Source: Syncephalis fuscata
Taxonomy: Eukaryota > Zoopagomycota > Zoopagomycetes > Zoopagales > Piptocephalidaceae
Direction: 5' to 3'
Length of the DNA stretch: 64,000 nt
NCBI GenBank assembly: GCA_025786725.1
Contig: JAHLTZ010000015.1
Span: forward strand, 434,001 to 498,000
A model generated the notes under the pieces. The model saw only the letters and a list, made by a program, of their open reading frames with translations, searched no databases and was not told the origin of the DNA. Both the position numbers and the translations under genes were made by a program. This document shows positions 1 through 11,240 of this stretch, piece by piece. The number at the start of each line of letters is the position of its first letter. Position 1 is the first letter of the stretch.

Positions 1-1596
1 CACTTTTGTGAAATAACAAAGCACAGCGTTTTGATGTAGAATAGAAGGATGTGTAAAGTGTTTAAAGAAGGGCAAACAATCCACACAGTAGTTTGATAAG
101 ACAGTGTAGACAATAATACTGCCACTGCTAGTAGAAAGCCTTCTTTTTTACGCAAGTAGATACGTGAGTGTATGAATATGGGTATGTGAGTGGGGTGTGG
201 GTGTGGGTGAGCGTGCGTATCTCGATACTACAATACAAGGAAATGAGAACGAGACAGATAGAGTAAGTGAAGTGACAAGAGAACAGTCCGGCAAATAGCT
301 TGTTGCTGCTGCTGTAGTAGTTAAGTAATAGGTTAAACCATAGTCGTGGCAAATGTATCAGGTTAGCCAAGACAGAATTGTATCACATATTGGTTACTTA
401 CCACGTAAGAAACAGTTCGGTAATATCAACTAAGTGCAATAAATGAAAGTAAGGAGCGCAGAAGGTAGCTATGCAAAAGACAACTACGCCGAAAGACTAA
501 GAGTTACAAAGAAGTGAAAGGCAGATTGGTTTACAGCGTATGAGCGTAGAATACGACTAAAAGTAATCGTTTAGAAGAAGAAGAAACTAGATAAGCTGGG
601 GAAGTAGACAAGTCAATAAGTGGAGAGTACTTGGTTAAAGCAACGTAGTAGCAATAAAGTGCGTATTTGCACTAATAACAGTAGAATAAATGGTAATTGG
701 GTTGGGTTGTTAGTGAACGTAGTAGCAATAGTGGTAGAAGAAGAAGAAATAAAAAGCCCCGAACCAGAGTCAGGCAGTAGGAAACAAAAGCGAAACTCAA
801 ACTTTATCGGCAACTTGGTTAAGTATTTATACAAGATAACGATAATAGATAATGAGAAGTGCCGAGGGCGGTGATAATTTATTGATATTGATGATGATGA
901 TGCTGATGATGGTGGTGGTGATGATGATGATGATTTCTGATAACATCTCTGTGATGTGTGTTTGCTGGGAACGGCACTGATTGCCGAATCTAGTAGCAGT
1001 CCATTTAATGTTTGCCAATGGAGGCAATGGTCGAATAAAAAACGCGTCAGTCCTTCGGTCACACGCAACTATACATATACACACATGCTCTTTTAGTCTA
1101 ACTGATTGGTTCATCGGCAGATAAGCATGTGATATACGTTGGAAAACAAAAATGCTCATCACTATTCTCCGTCTCTTTACTTTGCCGACATATTCACCGA
1201 ATAATACTCGCTCTCTTTCTCGCTTCCTCCATTCTAGAGCTCTAGGCCTATGGCTTATCGCTTTAATTATGGGGAAATAAAGCGTGGTAATAAACTACTG
1301 GGTTTATCAGCTATTGGATCAGTAAATCTAGAACCATCGGAAGATCTCGGAACACTGGTTTGAAATAAAGTCGTGGTGGGTAAGGTGCTCGAACAATGGC
1401 CAGCCCCGATTTTACCCGAGTTGGACAGTCGGTAAAACGACTTTTCCTGCCAATACGCTAATCAACTCCGCCTGTTTTAGTTGGAATCTTGCTCATATGA
1501 CCATGAGAATAAAATATGACGATCTTTGTATAATAAAATAATGCCTATTGATAAGCAATCTATGTAACAACGTATATAGAAAATGTCTTTATTAAA
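1..1596. other. Intergenic, no gene recognised
   Basis: No reading frame here resembles a protein family. Overlapping small frames at about 613-1162 come from low-complexity sequence, including a (GAT/GGT)n tract near 878-935. The first 700 bases are purine-rich on the plus strand, similar in texture to the spacer at 26.9-27.6 kb. It may hold promoter or untranslated sequence of a gene outside the window. Confidence 0.5.
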
Positions 1597-2190
1597 CTAA
1601 AGAACATGTTGATTGGGTGCAAGACAAGCTTGCTCCCATCCTTGTAATACGCGAACAATACGATTATTAACACGCAATTGCTCGACGCCATCAACAGCCT
1701 GCACAAACGTTGATGGTTCATAGACACCAACAACAATTCGACGAATCCACGGTGTTGCGAGTAAGCGCTGTGTGCAGCTTGGCTTACCAGAAAGACGATG
1801 CACACATGGCTCCATAGTTGTATACATGGTAATAAAACTTGAACCATCAGTTGTAACGGATGCTAATGCTATTTTGTCGACTATATCGGATGATAGCTTT
1901 AATAAACAGCATTCCTCAGCGTGCGTATTACCAGGCAATTCACGTGAATAGCCTGTGGATACTATTGTCATAGAGTATTTATCTTTTTCCAACTGGCACG
2001 AATCGACTGATAAAGACTGTGCCAGCCAATTGGGCATAACTAATATAGCGCCTACACAATACGCAGTATCTACAGCAACGCTCTTATTTGCTTCATCAAT
2101 AGCCAGTCGCATAAAATAGGCATCTTGCTCTTCCATAGCCTCCGTCACTTTGTTGTCAGAGTGTGATAGTGCTGTAGTATCCGTCATCAC
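1597..2190 (-). CDS. Cytidine/DRAP-deaminase-fold zinc deaminase
   Basis: A single-exon frame of 197 residues. It carries the zinc site of the deaminase superfamily: HAE at residues 90-92 (zinc ligand plus catalytic Glu) and a cysteine pair at C129 and C139 in 'EPCVHRLSGKPSC'. The wide spacing between the two cysteines, with RLSG between them, is typical of fungal riboflavin-pathway deaminases (RIB2 C-terminal domain/DRAP deaminase), in contrast to the PCxxC of cytidine deaminases. The family removes the amino group of a pyrimidine ring; in the riboflavin route this follows GTP cyclohydrolase II. No pseudouridine synthase domain is fused, unlike yeast RIB2. The start is the first of two Met codons (MMTD). 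Substrate is inferred; another pyrimidine deaminase is possible. Confidence 0.75.
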   Translation of the reverse strand: MMTDTTALSHSDNKVTEAMEEQDAYFMRLAIDEANKSVAVDTAYCVGAILVMPNWLAQSLSVDSCQLEKDKYSMTIVSTGYSRELPGNTHAEECCLLKLSSDIVDKIALASVTTDGSSFITMYTTMEPCVHRLSGKPSCTQRLLATPWIRRIVVGVYEPSTFVQAVDGVEQLRVNNRIVRVLQGWEQACLAPNQHVL

Positions 2191-2674
2191 TTAATGAATA
2201 AAAGGCAAGGAAATAAAGTGGGCGTAAGATACATTTAATCAAATCATTACTATTATTAGTATTTTTGTAATTATAACTAACTAGTATAAAATAATAAATA
2301 GTTTATCATAGTGTTACCATCTTAATATTATGGTCCTATTGCTATGATAACGTGACTAAGAAATGCATCATGTCATTAGGTAGTTTTTGTTAAAACTAAT
2401 AATACATATGTCGGACAGTAACACTAATTACTAGCAATAAACAACTAGTACAAAATATGCTTAGTAAGTCATTGTTAGCCATAAAAACATGAACTGCTAT
2501 ATGAACTGATGATTTGTGTTAATAATGACATACTACTACAAAGCATTCAAATTCTATTACCAACTATTTCTACTATAAAATAACGGCTATATTACATATT
2601 AATAAATTTTTTAGTTTTTAGTTTCATTTCATTTATTTTTATCTTCATACAAGCTATTCAGTTTATTATAGTCT
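2191..2674. other. Intergenic, no gene seen
   Basis: AT-rich spacer between the deaminase start and the palindrome. No coding frame, RNA signature or clear promoter element was recognised. Confidence 0.5.
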
Positions 2675-4117
2675 AACTTCACGTATAACAAAGCAAATTG
2701 TATGGCATTTTGCACAAGTGTGTAAATAACATATAGGTAGCTACTGGTAAAATATGGTGTTATTGTATTGAGTGATGGAGCAATAGTTAAGGTAATACGG
2801 TAATAATTGTGTAAAATAGTAGTTTTTTTGCCAGCCATGACTTATATAACTAAAATACAGCAAAATCATTGCCAAATTCGAGTTCTCCATGCTTAGTTAT
2901 ACAGATTGGCATGATTTATAAAACATTGATTTTTGCAAAAAACGGACCAAAAATGCGATTTACGTACTATTAATTTACTTAGTAAGGCATTACAATGATC
3001 GTGTATACCTTTACGTATAATGAAGCAAACTGCATGACATTTTGTACAAGTATACTTATAATACATAGGTAGCTATTGACAAAGTATACTGTAATTGTAT
3101 TGAGCGATGGAGCAATGGCTGTGATGATATGCTAATAATTGTGTAAAATAGCAGTTTTTTACTATTCATGACCTATATAACCAAGATGCAGCAAAATGAT
3201 TGCTGGATTCGAGTTCTCCATGCTTAGCTGTATCGTTTAATATAATTTATAAAACAATGATTTTGTAACAAAAGTTAGTCAAAAGTGCGATTTGCGTGTA
3301 AATAATTAACGGAAAGTAATTACATTACATAATTCTAGAGATCTTAACATCAAATGTGAAATCTAATTTAAGTAAATTCAAGGCACTCTACAATACTAAA
3401 CAAACATAATAGTAAGTTGATATGCAGAAATATCATGCATATTAGCAAGTTACACCATCTATATACATATGTGTAAGTTTTCATTAACTATTTACACGCA
3501 AATCGCACTTTTGACTAACTTTTGTTACAAAAATCATTGTTTATAAATTATATTAAACGATACAGCTAAGCATGGAGAACTCGAATCCAGCAATCATTTT
3601 GCTGCATTTATTATATAGGCCATGAATAGTAAAAAACTGCTATTTTTACACAATTATTAGCATATCATCACAGCCATTGCTCCATCACTCAATACAATTA
3701 CAGTATACTTTGTCAATAGCTACCTATGTATTATAAGTATACTTGTACAAAATGTCATGCAGTTTGCTTCATTATACGTAAAGGTATACACAATCATTGT
3801 AATGCCTTACTAAGTAAATTAATAGCACGTAAATCGCATTTTTGGTCCGTTTTTTTTGCAAAAATCAATGTTTTATAAATCATGCCAATCTGTATAACTA
3901 AGCATGGAGAACTCGAATTCAACAATCATTTTGGTGCATCTTAGTTATATAAGTCATGGCTGGCAAAAACTACTATTTTACACAATTATTACCGTATTAC
4001 CTTAACTATTGCTTCATCACTCAATACAATAACACCATATTTTACCAGTAGCTACCTATATGTTATTTACACACTTGTGCAAAATGCCATACAATTTGCT
4101 TTGTTATACGTGAAGTT
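2675..4117. repeat. Large palindrome (inverted repeat), copy 1
   Basis: Two arms of about 0.63 kb face each other around a non-palindromic loop at about 3311-3487. For example, the sequence near 2880-3050 reappears as its reverse complement near 3730-3905. Each arm is built from about three degenerate tandem units of roughly 330 bp, recognisable by the recurring block 'gagttctccatgcttag'. The inner two units and the loop match copy 2 at 56404-60255 closely and in the same orientation. The outermost units match between the two arms of this copy but are clearly diverged from copy 2. No transposase frame lies inside, so a fold-back or non-autonomous element is the likeliest reading. No convincing target-site duplication was found. 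Confidence 0.85.
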
Positions 4118-4689
4118 ATATATAGTTTCAGTAGCGCCTTATTGCTTAAATTATTACTATTAGTTTTGATATTGCTTTTTACCACTTAATTACACCAAAC
4201 TTACTTTTTAATATTGATGCATAATGTCATAGAATTGGCACAATAATTTGATTAGTAAGGTTTTAGTAATAGTCACAAAAATAGCTTATTCGTTAAAATA
4301 AAAATAATATTAAACAATACATATAAATAACGAAATAGCGCTTTATTTTGTTTCTACTACAACACTTTCACGAGTTTTAATATTAATCACAACGCCTGTT
4401 AACAAATCATTTATTGCGACAAAATTGGTTGTTCAATACATTAAGATCTCACATAGTTATTATTGGCAATGCCCATGTTTTACATGCCTTCAAGCTATAT
4501 TTAACTGCAAATAAAACAATAACATTATTCTTTGCATTGTAATAGACATACGTAATTGCGTAACAGTATTAATGTAAAGAGCGTAAAGCAACACATGACC
4601 ATGCAACACCCTTGTATTTATATGAGCATCTGCTAATATTTATCATGTTTATCCCGTATCAATTCTAGCGCAATTATTTCTATTTAACT
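4118..4689. other. Intergenic, no gene seen
   Basis: AT-rich spacer between the palindrome and the F-box-like remnant. Nothing recognisable. Confidence 0.45.
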
Positions 4690-6641
4690 ATGTCTTTGGG
4701 TACTAGCAGCAAAAGCTTATGGCAAAACCATGACACTTTGGTGTATTTGCGCCGCTTTATAAATGGGCAAGAACTAGTGCTGTTTGCCACTAGCTGTCGG
4801 TTTATCTATGAAATAATAGTTAAGCAACCTGATCATTGGGAACGCCAGTATAGACAAACATTTTGTCTGGGTGACAGGCGTGAACAGGAATGGCTTGCAT
4901 GGTATAACTTGTGCATCAATATTACAGCGAAATTGAAAGAATCAACACTCAATGCAAATAAGAAAAAGTAAAAATGTTCATTATCACCCACTGATACAGC
5001 TGTTGATAATGACTATGATAAATATCTATTATCTGTCGCGCATTTACCACCCACCTATGGTTTTAATTCCACTCGGTGATTATGTGCTTATCAGCGACGT
5101 CAACAAACTAATCACAACTTTATTACAGGTCAATTCAAAAACGGACGTGCCAAATTCCAGTTATTGAACCTAATTATTTGAGTTTAATCAATGTAAATCC
5201 ATGATATGCATTGGCACAAGACAAATTGATATCAAGGATTTGCACAATTCAACATAATAGCTTTAGCAGGGAAAACAAACAAAGCAACAATAAATTAACT
5301 TGGAAATAGTTGGCTTTTTATCAATCGTTATATCTATTTAATGGCAGAATTAGAATCAACTCTGTCCATAATGCAAATCAATTTGTTGTGGCATACGTTT
5401 TTATATGTACATATGATGATGTGGGTACTGTCATTCCTGGAGATCTGATAGGTAACTAATAATTGTTAACACAGCTTAATACATCAGCTATTTATTAATT
5501 ATATTAAAATAATAAATATCGCTGAAATGGAAGTACAATACATCAGAGAAAACAAAGCTAAAGTCCGTGCTTCTACATCCGCAGAGAGGCCACAAAGCCA
5601 TATGAGAAATGGCATAGTAGTATGGAATTATATCGACAATTCATCTCCCAATATTATTTATTTTCAGCGCACAAATAATCACTGGACAGGCCAGATCAAC
5701 CTAATTTAATCGAGATTTATCACAATTGGATGCTATTAAAGACTAATAACCGACATGATTCATAACAACAATCTGCCTTATTTAATTTAAGTAGAAACCG
5801 ATGGATAAAAGGTCCAAGAATACACAACTGTAATTCAGGTGCATCTATCATATCCGCTTCTCAACCCCAATGTCAATTCTTAGTACAAAAAATAATGACC
5901 GGGTTTGTAAAAACTGGCAATATCCCTACATTCATTCCTACTCAGAATTCTCAAGATATTGAGAGTGATAATCGAACAATGCGTACCAAATGGAAGATAT
6001 TTGATGCGCAAAGGGATCGGAATCAATGTGAGAGGATATTGTCTGGTGAAATCATTATTCCATACTGTTCGGCTGCTATAATTAATGTTGAGTTGTATAC
6101 AGGAAACATATGCTTGTTTACTGTATACCGTGTAACAAATAATCCATGCCTTATTCACCACAGAATATATGAAGCTTCATTATAATTGCTTGCATTTGGC
6201 AAGTTTGCACCAAACGATTTGCTACAATCAATATTTGACGCCAGAGATTACGGCCATTTACTTCCCATTGATAGTTCTGATAAAGGACATTTATTCTGGA
6301 CTCAGCCTATACGTAACATTGATATTACAAAACTATATAGTGAAAAGCTTATCGCTGTTTAGAAGCTTGGTACATTGGATGTGTTGAGTGCTTTAAATGA
6401 AGATTTATTGCGGTCAATCGCTTGTTCGCCTCATTACGTAAAGCTTACTCCATTCCTCGGATTTTTATGCAAAATTGTTGGCAAAAAATACAGAAAATAT
6501 TGGTTTATTGACATGCACACTGGTCGTGTATATAATCCATCGAACTGTTTTACTAGAGAACAAAATGGAAATGACAAAGAAGCCAAGCCTTTAGGTCTTG
6601 TTGAAACAACGCTACAAGATATAAAAAACATGGAAGAATAA
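4690..6641 (+). pseudogene. Decayed F-box-like protein gene
   Basis: The first 93-residue frame (4690-4971) looks like an F-box and its tail: a Leu-rich helix (LVYLRRFINGQELVLFATSCR), then an aromatic-rich stretch with 'REQEWLAWY'. Downstream, protein-like pieces continue in changing frames: 5131-5290, 5895-6185, about 6187-6361 (contains 'FAPNDLLQSIFDARDYGHLL') and 6375-6641. Stops and frame changes separate the pieces, and introns alone do not obviously join them. F-box proteins bring substrates to SCF ubiquitin ligases, and such genes often expand and decay in fungi. Read here as a pseudogene. A multi-intron functional gene is less likely because in-frame stops occur within otherwise protein-like stretches. 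The F-box assignment rests on pattern only. Confidence 0.5.
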
Positions 6642-7077
6642 GCGCTAACTATTTATTATCAAACGTCGTTATTGGCCAAATCAATTCAAACAAAAACGGT
6701 TTATATGAAGTATACATGTTATAAATAAAAGACTAATTGAAAATACTTGATAAAAATAACTCAAATATCATTTATATTAAATATTTACAACATTTAATTT
6801 AGCTGAAGTAATTTAATGGATAAATACGCATATTTTTACATTAACCTATAATTAGACGGCTGACAACATCATTATTCAAATCTAATGCTTTATTATTAAT
6901 AGCGCTATCACACAACAAGCAATAATTAATGACAGAGATTGATTGATAGCGATGGTGCTTGTATCAATAGTTGATACTACAGCGTTAGAAATAAATCACA
7001 CATTCCTGTGGCTAAATTGCAATATCAATTAAAATAAACACGCAAATCAATTAGTATATTTATGATATAGAAAGTGC
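6642..7077. other. Intergenic with degenerate splice-unit remnants
   Basis: AT-rich. Several acceptor-like blocks (for example at about 6887-6900 and 6958-6985) resemble the repeat unit of the 40.8-41.7 kb microexon array, but the following donor sites are lost. See the copy at 7078-7560. Confidence 0.35.
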
Positions 7078-7610
7078 GGTATTGTACATTAATTATCTAT
7101 ATATTAAAAATATTATGTAAATTCATGATTTAATACTTTGTATTAGCAGTTGGTAAATGCCATTGTATATCAATTGGCCATATAATAAACATATACTATA
7201 CATTGTGCATGTGTTCAATAACATTTAATAATAGACGCAAGTAAAGTTATAAAATGCTAACTTATACGCTAATTACATGGTAGTTTACATATGCATTTAT
7301 AAACATAGAATAGCTCGTTCATTCAAGACATTGGAATTACCAGCATGGTTAGATTACTACTCCAATATACTTTAAGTATATACTCAACAAAAACCAAAAC
7401 TATTTGACAAGTAAATCATTTAGTCTATTTATCTATCAAGCTCCAGTCAATGCTCCGGTTTGTTCAACTATTAATCGCTGGTCTCATTATATTAGCAGCA
7501 GGTCTGCACTTGTTTGTACATGCTCGGTTATGCAGACGTTTAGTAACAAACATTTAATCTGCTATATTTATATCTATATTTATTTATGTACAATGTTTTA
7601 CAGACATTAA
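7078..7610 (+). pseudogene. Degenerate second copy of the microexon gene (3' part)
   Basis: About 7328-7500 encodes a segment homologous to the last exon of the minus-strand gene at 40534-42092. Shared blocks are 'FIYQxPxNAPVxST(L/I)NRW' and '(G/N)KNQ(D/N)(H/Y)LT'. Many nucleotide differences fall at third codon positions, which indicates past or present coding constraint. Upstream, the 16-base intron block 'taacttatacgctaat' is shared exactly with the other locus. Two units keep an acceptor-microexon-donor layout: 'tattagcag' TTG 'gtaaat' near 7142-7158, and 'ttaataatag' followed by a donor-like 'gtaaag' near 7225-7245. No signal-peptide exon was found and further units have lost their donors, so it is called a pseudogene or highly diverged member. 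Confidence 0.55.
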
Positions 7611-8306
7611 ACAAAAATAAGCATGTTAATATTAGACTTTTACAGGAATGCTGCTTTGATTACTAGCATAAATTGACATAATTCTAATCATATTTATTTG
7701 CAAGTAGCAATTTTATATGTAAGTATTGTAGCAATATGTGTTGGCAATATAATCAACTGTATTTGTTTATGCACTGGTATAAGTCATGATGCTACTAAAA
7801 GGATATGGTAACAACAATAAACATATATATTCGTTTAAGATAATCCTAAAGTGGGCTAAATAGGTTAGCTTTTGTTACTAGTGACAGAAATGGACAATTG
7901 TATATTGGCAGTATCTATATTCAAATAAAGCACTAGAAATAATAAAGTACTGTTTTTATATCATGATGTAGAAATGGTGATATATTAAGTATCATTAAAT
8001 ATTATGATAACAGTTTGTAATATTATACTAGAGCTAAATAATCCTCAAATAAAATGACTGTTTTGTAGTATGTGGGAGATAACTCTAGTATGCCTTTACG
8101 TGCTGCATTCTATTAGCTGTTGACTACTTATGTTTATTAGAAATTTACATAGATTTTGGCAATAGGTTTATGTTTAAATATTTTTAGCAAATTATATTTA
8201 GCAAAACATTATGATGCCGTTGATGAAGTTTTGCTGCTCTCTTTAACACCGCAATGATAAACTAAAACAGTTGATGGAATACACCTAATATACGATTAGT
8301 AGTATG
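7611..8306. other. Intergenic, no gene seen
   Basis: AT-rich sequence without a recognisable frame or RNA gene. Confidence 0.45.
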
Positions 8307-8368
8307 TCAATCAATTTGTCTAGTTACATACCAATCTATAACAAAAAACATTTGTGAATATGAATCGC

Positions 8369-9136
8369 CTACTTTGAATAAAATGCATATGCACAAATGA
8401 TATTGCAAAACACTACTAAGCACATGATTTGAATACCGTTACGTGTCAGTCGTCTCCATGCTTCTGAGCCAAATGTCTTATACTGTTGATATGCAATATA
8501 GCTAAATATTCCTGAGAACAGTATATTGACAGGTATAGTAACACCAAACCAGTATAAAGGCATTGAGATAGGGTAGTTGGCAACACAACCACCATGCTTT
8601 TTGAATGTAATATAAGATACGGTTATAACAAACGGTGTAAATCCTAACTGTGGTAATATAAGAATGATACCAACAACCAAAACCCAGCGTTGTTTTAAAA
8701 GCACAATATACGCTTTCTGCAGTATGACTATACTGTTGCCTATGCTTACAACTGAAAATGCAGTAAGAATATACCAAATTGTTTCACGACAATTTAGAAT
8801 TTCGAAAAAATACGGAACTACAATAACAAACCAGCCGGCGCCAAACAAACTAGATATTAAGAAGCACCACCCAGAAAGAAATTGTGGCCGATTTAAAACC
8901 ATGCGGATTGAGATCGCAAGGTTCGATATAAATATTAGTGATGCGAGAAGATTAATAATTGTTTGAGTATAAATGGCAAACAATCGAGCTTGAGCGTCAT
9001 GTCTATCATTTGGCACTGCTGCTATAAAACTGTATAAAGGCGCTTCGCCAGACGGATGAAGCGGAATACCCCACAGCCGTGTAGCATTGTGTCTCCAGTC
9101 CATGTCATTGTTTACAAGGTTTTGAGTAGTGCCCAT
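8369..9136 (-). CDS. Seven-helix membrane protein, unknown function
   Basis: A 255-residue frame with an extracellular-type N-terminus (residues 1-55) followed by about seven hydrophobic helices, at roughly 56-80, 90-112, 120-142, 152-176, 190-215 and 232-252, with one weakly separated. A basic loop (AWRRLTRNG) precedes the last helix. No signal peptide is evident. It resembles lineage-specific fungal heptahelical proteins of unknown ligand rather than a named GPCR class. The frame ends at 8369; a small terminal exon reaching about 8307 (ending WYVTRQID) is possible but the splice phase did not fit cleanly. Remnants of paralogues lie immediately upstream on the same strand (9798-10235). Confidence 0.6.
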   Translation of the reverse strand: MGTTQNLVNNDMDWRHNATRLWGIPLHPSGEAPLYSFIAAVPNDRHDAQARLFAIYTQTIINLLASLIFISNLAISIRMVLNRPQFLSGWCFLISSLFGAGWFVIVVPYFFEILNCRETIWYILTAFSVVSIGNSIVILQKAYIVLLKQRWVLVVGIILILPQLGFTPFVITVSYITFKKHGGCVANYPISMPLYWFGVTIPVNILFSGIFSYIAYQQYKTFGSEAWRRLTRNGIQIMCLVVFCNIICAYAFYSK

Positions 9137-9797
9137 GTCTATGACTGCTTAGATATACAAATGTAATTTAAAATGTAAAGGTTGGCTGATGAACGATAAA
9201 GAAATAGGGGATATTGAAAATAAGTAGGCGTGAATGATAAATCTACCGGCTGTCGGTTCCGCATTGCGCGTATGTACATACTATGCTAATAAACCTGTTT
9301 ACTTGCATATCAATATCATGCTGTTACACACAAACTCACCTTTGCATGCTAATCGCTCTTTAAAATAATTTACACGTAACACCATGTTAAATTTACAGCT
9401 TTGGACAATTGGCATTTGCTAGCTATATTGAATTAGCATGTTTTTGCTTGATGCTGAATCTCATTATACTATGTTTTACATTTCTGTTTAAAACATACTA
9501 CTTTAGTAAACAACTGGTATTAAATGCGCTAAACTGTTTAATGTATTTGGTCTTGTCAAATATTTAATTTATAAAGTACGTCTAAAACTGGTCTATTATG
9601 CATTTATATAAATTGCAGCTTATATTTATGTTTTACATCCGACTAAATTTTGAATCAAATAAACACCTTTTTAGTATGTTAGACTCAAGTTATTATGTAT
9701 TTACACGTTGCAATTTACTCATTGATGACTATTATAATTATAATAGCGCAACACCAAGTAGTATGTTTGCAATTTATTTTGTTAAAACGGTATAGAT

Positions 9798-10235
9798 ATA
9801 AAGTTACAAGATTCTGTATACATAAAGTTTCCAAAACTAATACAAATGGCTAATACCAAATAAGCGCTAAATAGCCGAGTTCGAATGGCTTTCATGTCAT
9901 CTGATATCTCTGTTACAAAGTCATACATATACAATTCACCGGATGGATGGAATGAAATACTCTATTCTTGTACAGCACTTTGTTTTTAATCCAAACTGGT
10001 ATATTCAAAACAACTTTAGGATAGCAAACATTGATTAGAAGTTTAATAGATGTATTAAATAAAACTACAGGCTTAGTCAAAGCTAAGCATAGCAAATAGA
10101 ATAAGATAAGAGTGCCTATATACATATGATTGCCTATTGTTTAATAAAGTATATTTGGTTGATTTTGCTTCGACTCCCACATTTGGAGTCCCCATAGTAA
10201 ATTCGTTCCAATTGAAGTCAATTGTAACAAAGTGG
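9798..10235 (-). pseudogene. Broken paralogue(s) of the 7-helix membrane protein
   Basis: On the minus strand, 9970 to 9820 reads 'FHPSGELYMYDFVTEI..' then 'RTRLFSAYLVLAI', matching the N-terminus of the intact neighbour ('LHPSGEAPLYSF..', 'QARLFAIYTQTI'). It runs into a stop shortly after. A second piece, 10222 to 10079 (beginning DFNWNEFTMGT), has a similar N-terminal layout, and 10125-9913 is rich in hydrophobic residues. The pieces lie in different frames, so this is a relic of one or two tandem duplicates. Confidence 0.45.
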
Positions 10236-10548
10236 CTGCAGGATGGTCACTTTATTACATTGATGCTGTTATGCATAACAAAATGCATTTATAATGTTTT
10301 CATTTGATTACTTTAAAATTCACAAGGCCAATTATTATTGCTGTTGACTATGCGTAGAAAGTTTGGTTGAATATTAATAAAAACCATTGATGCGATTCCA
10401 TATCGTTCCACAGTCGTTGTTGTTATTACTACGTACAGTGTGGTTTCTTGCGTCTAAATGGTTCTTCTATTCTCTAATTTCTACTGTTGTATTTTAGGCA
10501 TATTTGCAATGTAAGATACTCGTTTATGGTGACAAGAAGATAGAATGA

Positions 10549-10812
10549 CTAGCGTTTCTGATGTTCGCCATTGTCTTGAGCATTCTTGGTATCAACTTGT
10601 AGGCGCAGATTATTTGCCGACCATTGATGAAGCAAATCTACCTCCATCATACGCAATAATGATAGGTTGAGTGTATTCACCAGGAAGATCGTGGCGACAG
10701 TTGTAACCAAAATATACGGCATGCCGTTGAGGTTGCTTGAACAGGTGTTGATGTAAATAAGAGAAATAAAGGCTAAGAATTGAATAGTGTTTTTATTGAT
10801 GTTAAAACACAC
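10549..10812 (-). pseudogene. Possible membrane-protein 3' fragment
   Basis: An 87-residue frame with two hydrophobic helices followed by a polar C-terminus. By position and composition it could be the C-terminal end of another decayed seven-helix paralogue. Direct similarity is weak, and it may be chance coding in AT-rich DNA. Confidence 0.25.
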
Positions 10813-11240
10813 ATGTTATTTATATTGTTATATTCAACATTATCGTATAATATATTATTGAATAGAATATTCAAAAAGAAGATAAGACGATAAGATAGCG
10901 ATATGAAAAAGACAGTGAAATGGATAAATAAAAATATGGGAGTCAAAGTACAATAGCTCCTACATACTAATATCGCAACTAAATATATTGTAATCCACTA
11001 TTCTATGGATGCAACCATCATTTTAACTAATAATGTAGTATAATTTAGTAAATAGATAATTATTTGATTTAGTTTAATCCACTGCTCTATATTTATAAAC
11101 TAGCACATTTACAATAAAGTGCTGCTAAAATAGTAAAGTTTCACAACCATTTTAAATGAGTGACTAAATGTGACCACGTCATTCTGTAAAGCATTTACTT
11201 TCATCGTTTGATTCCCTTTCTTATTCAAGTAATCAGTTAC
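10813..11240. other. Intergenic, upstream of UFD1
   Basis: AT-rich spacer, likely containing the UFD1 promoter. No distinct element recognised. Confidence 0.4.

Noticed and set aside
613-1162. 151- and 111-residue minus-strand frames near the window start
   Set aside because: They overlap each other in different frames and arise from a GAT/GGT repeat; composition is not protein-like.
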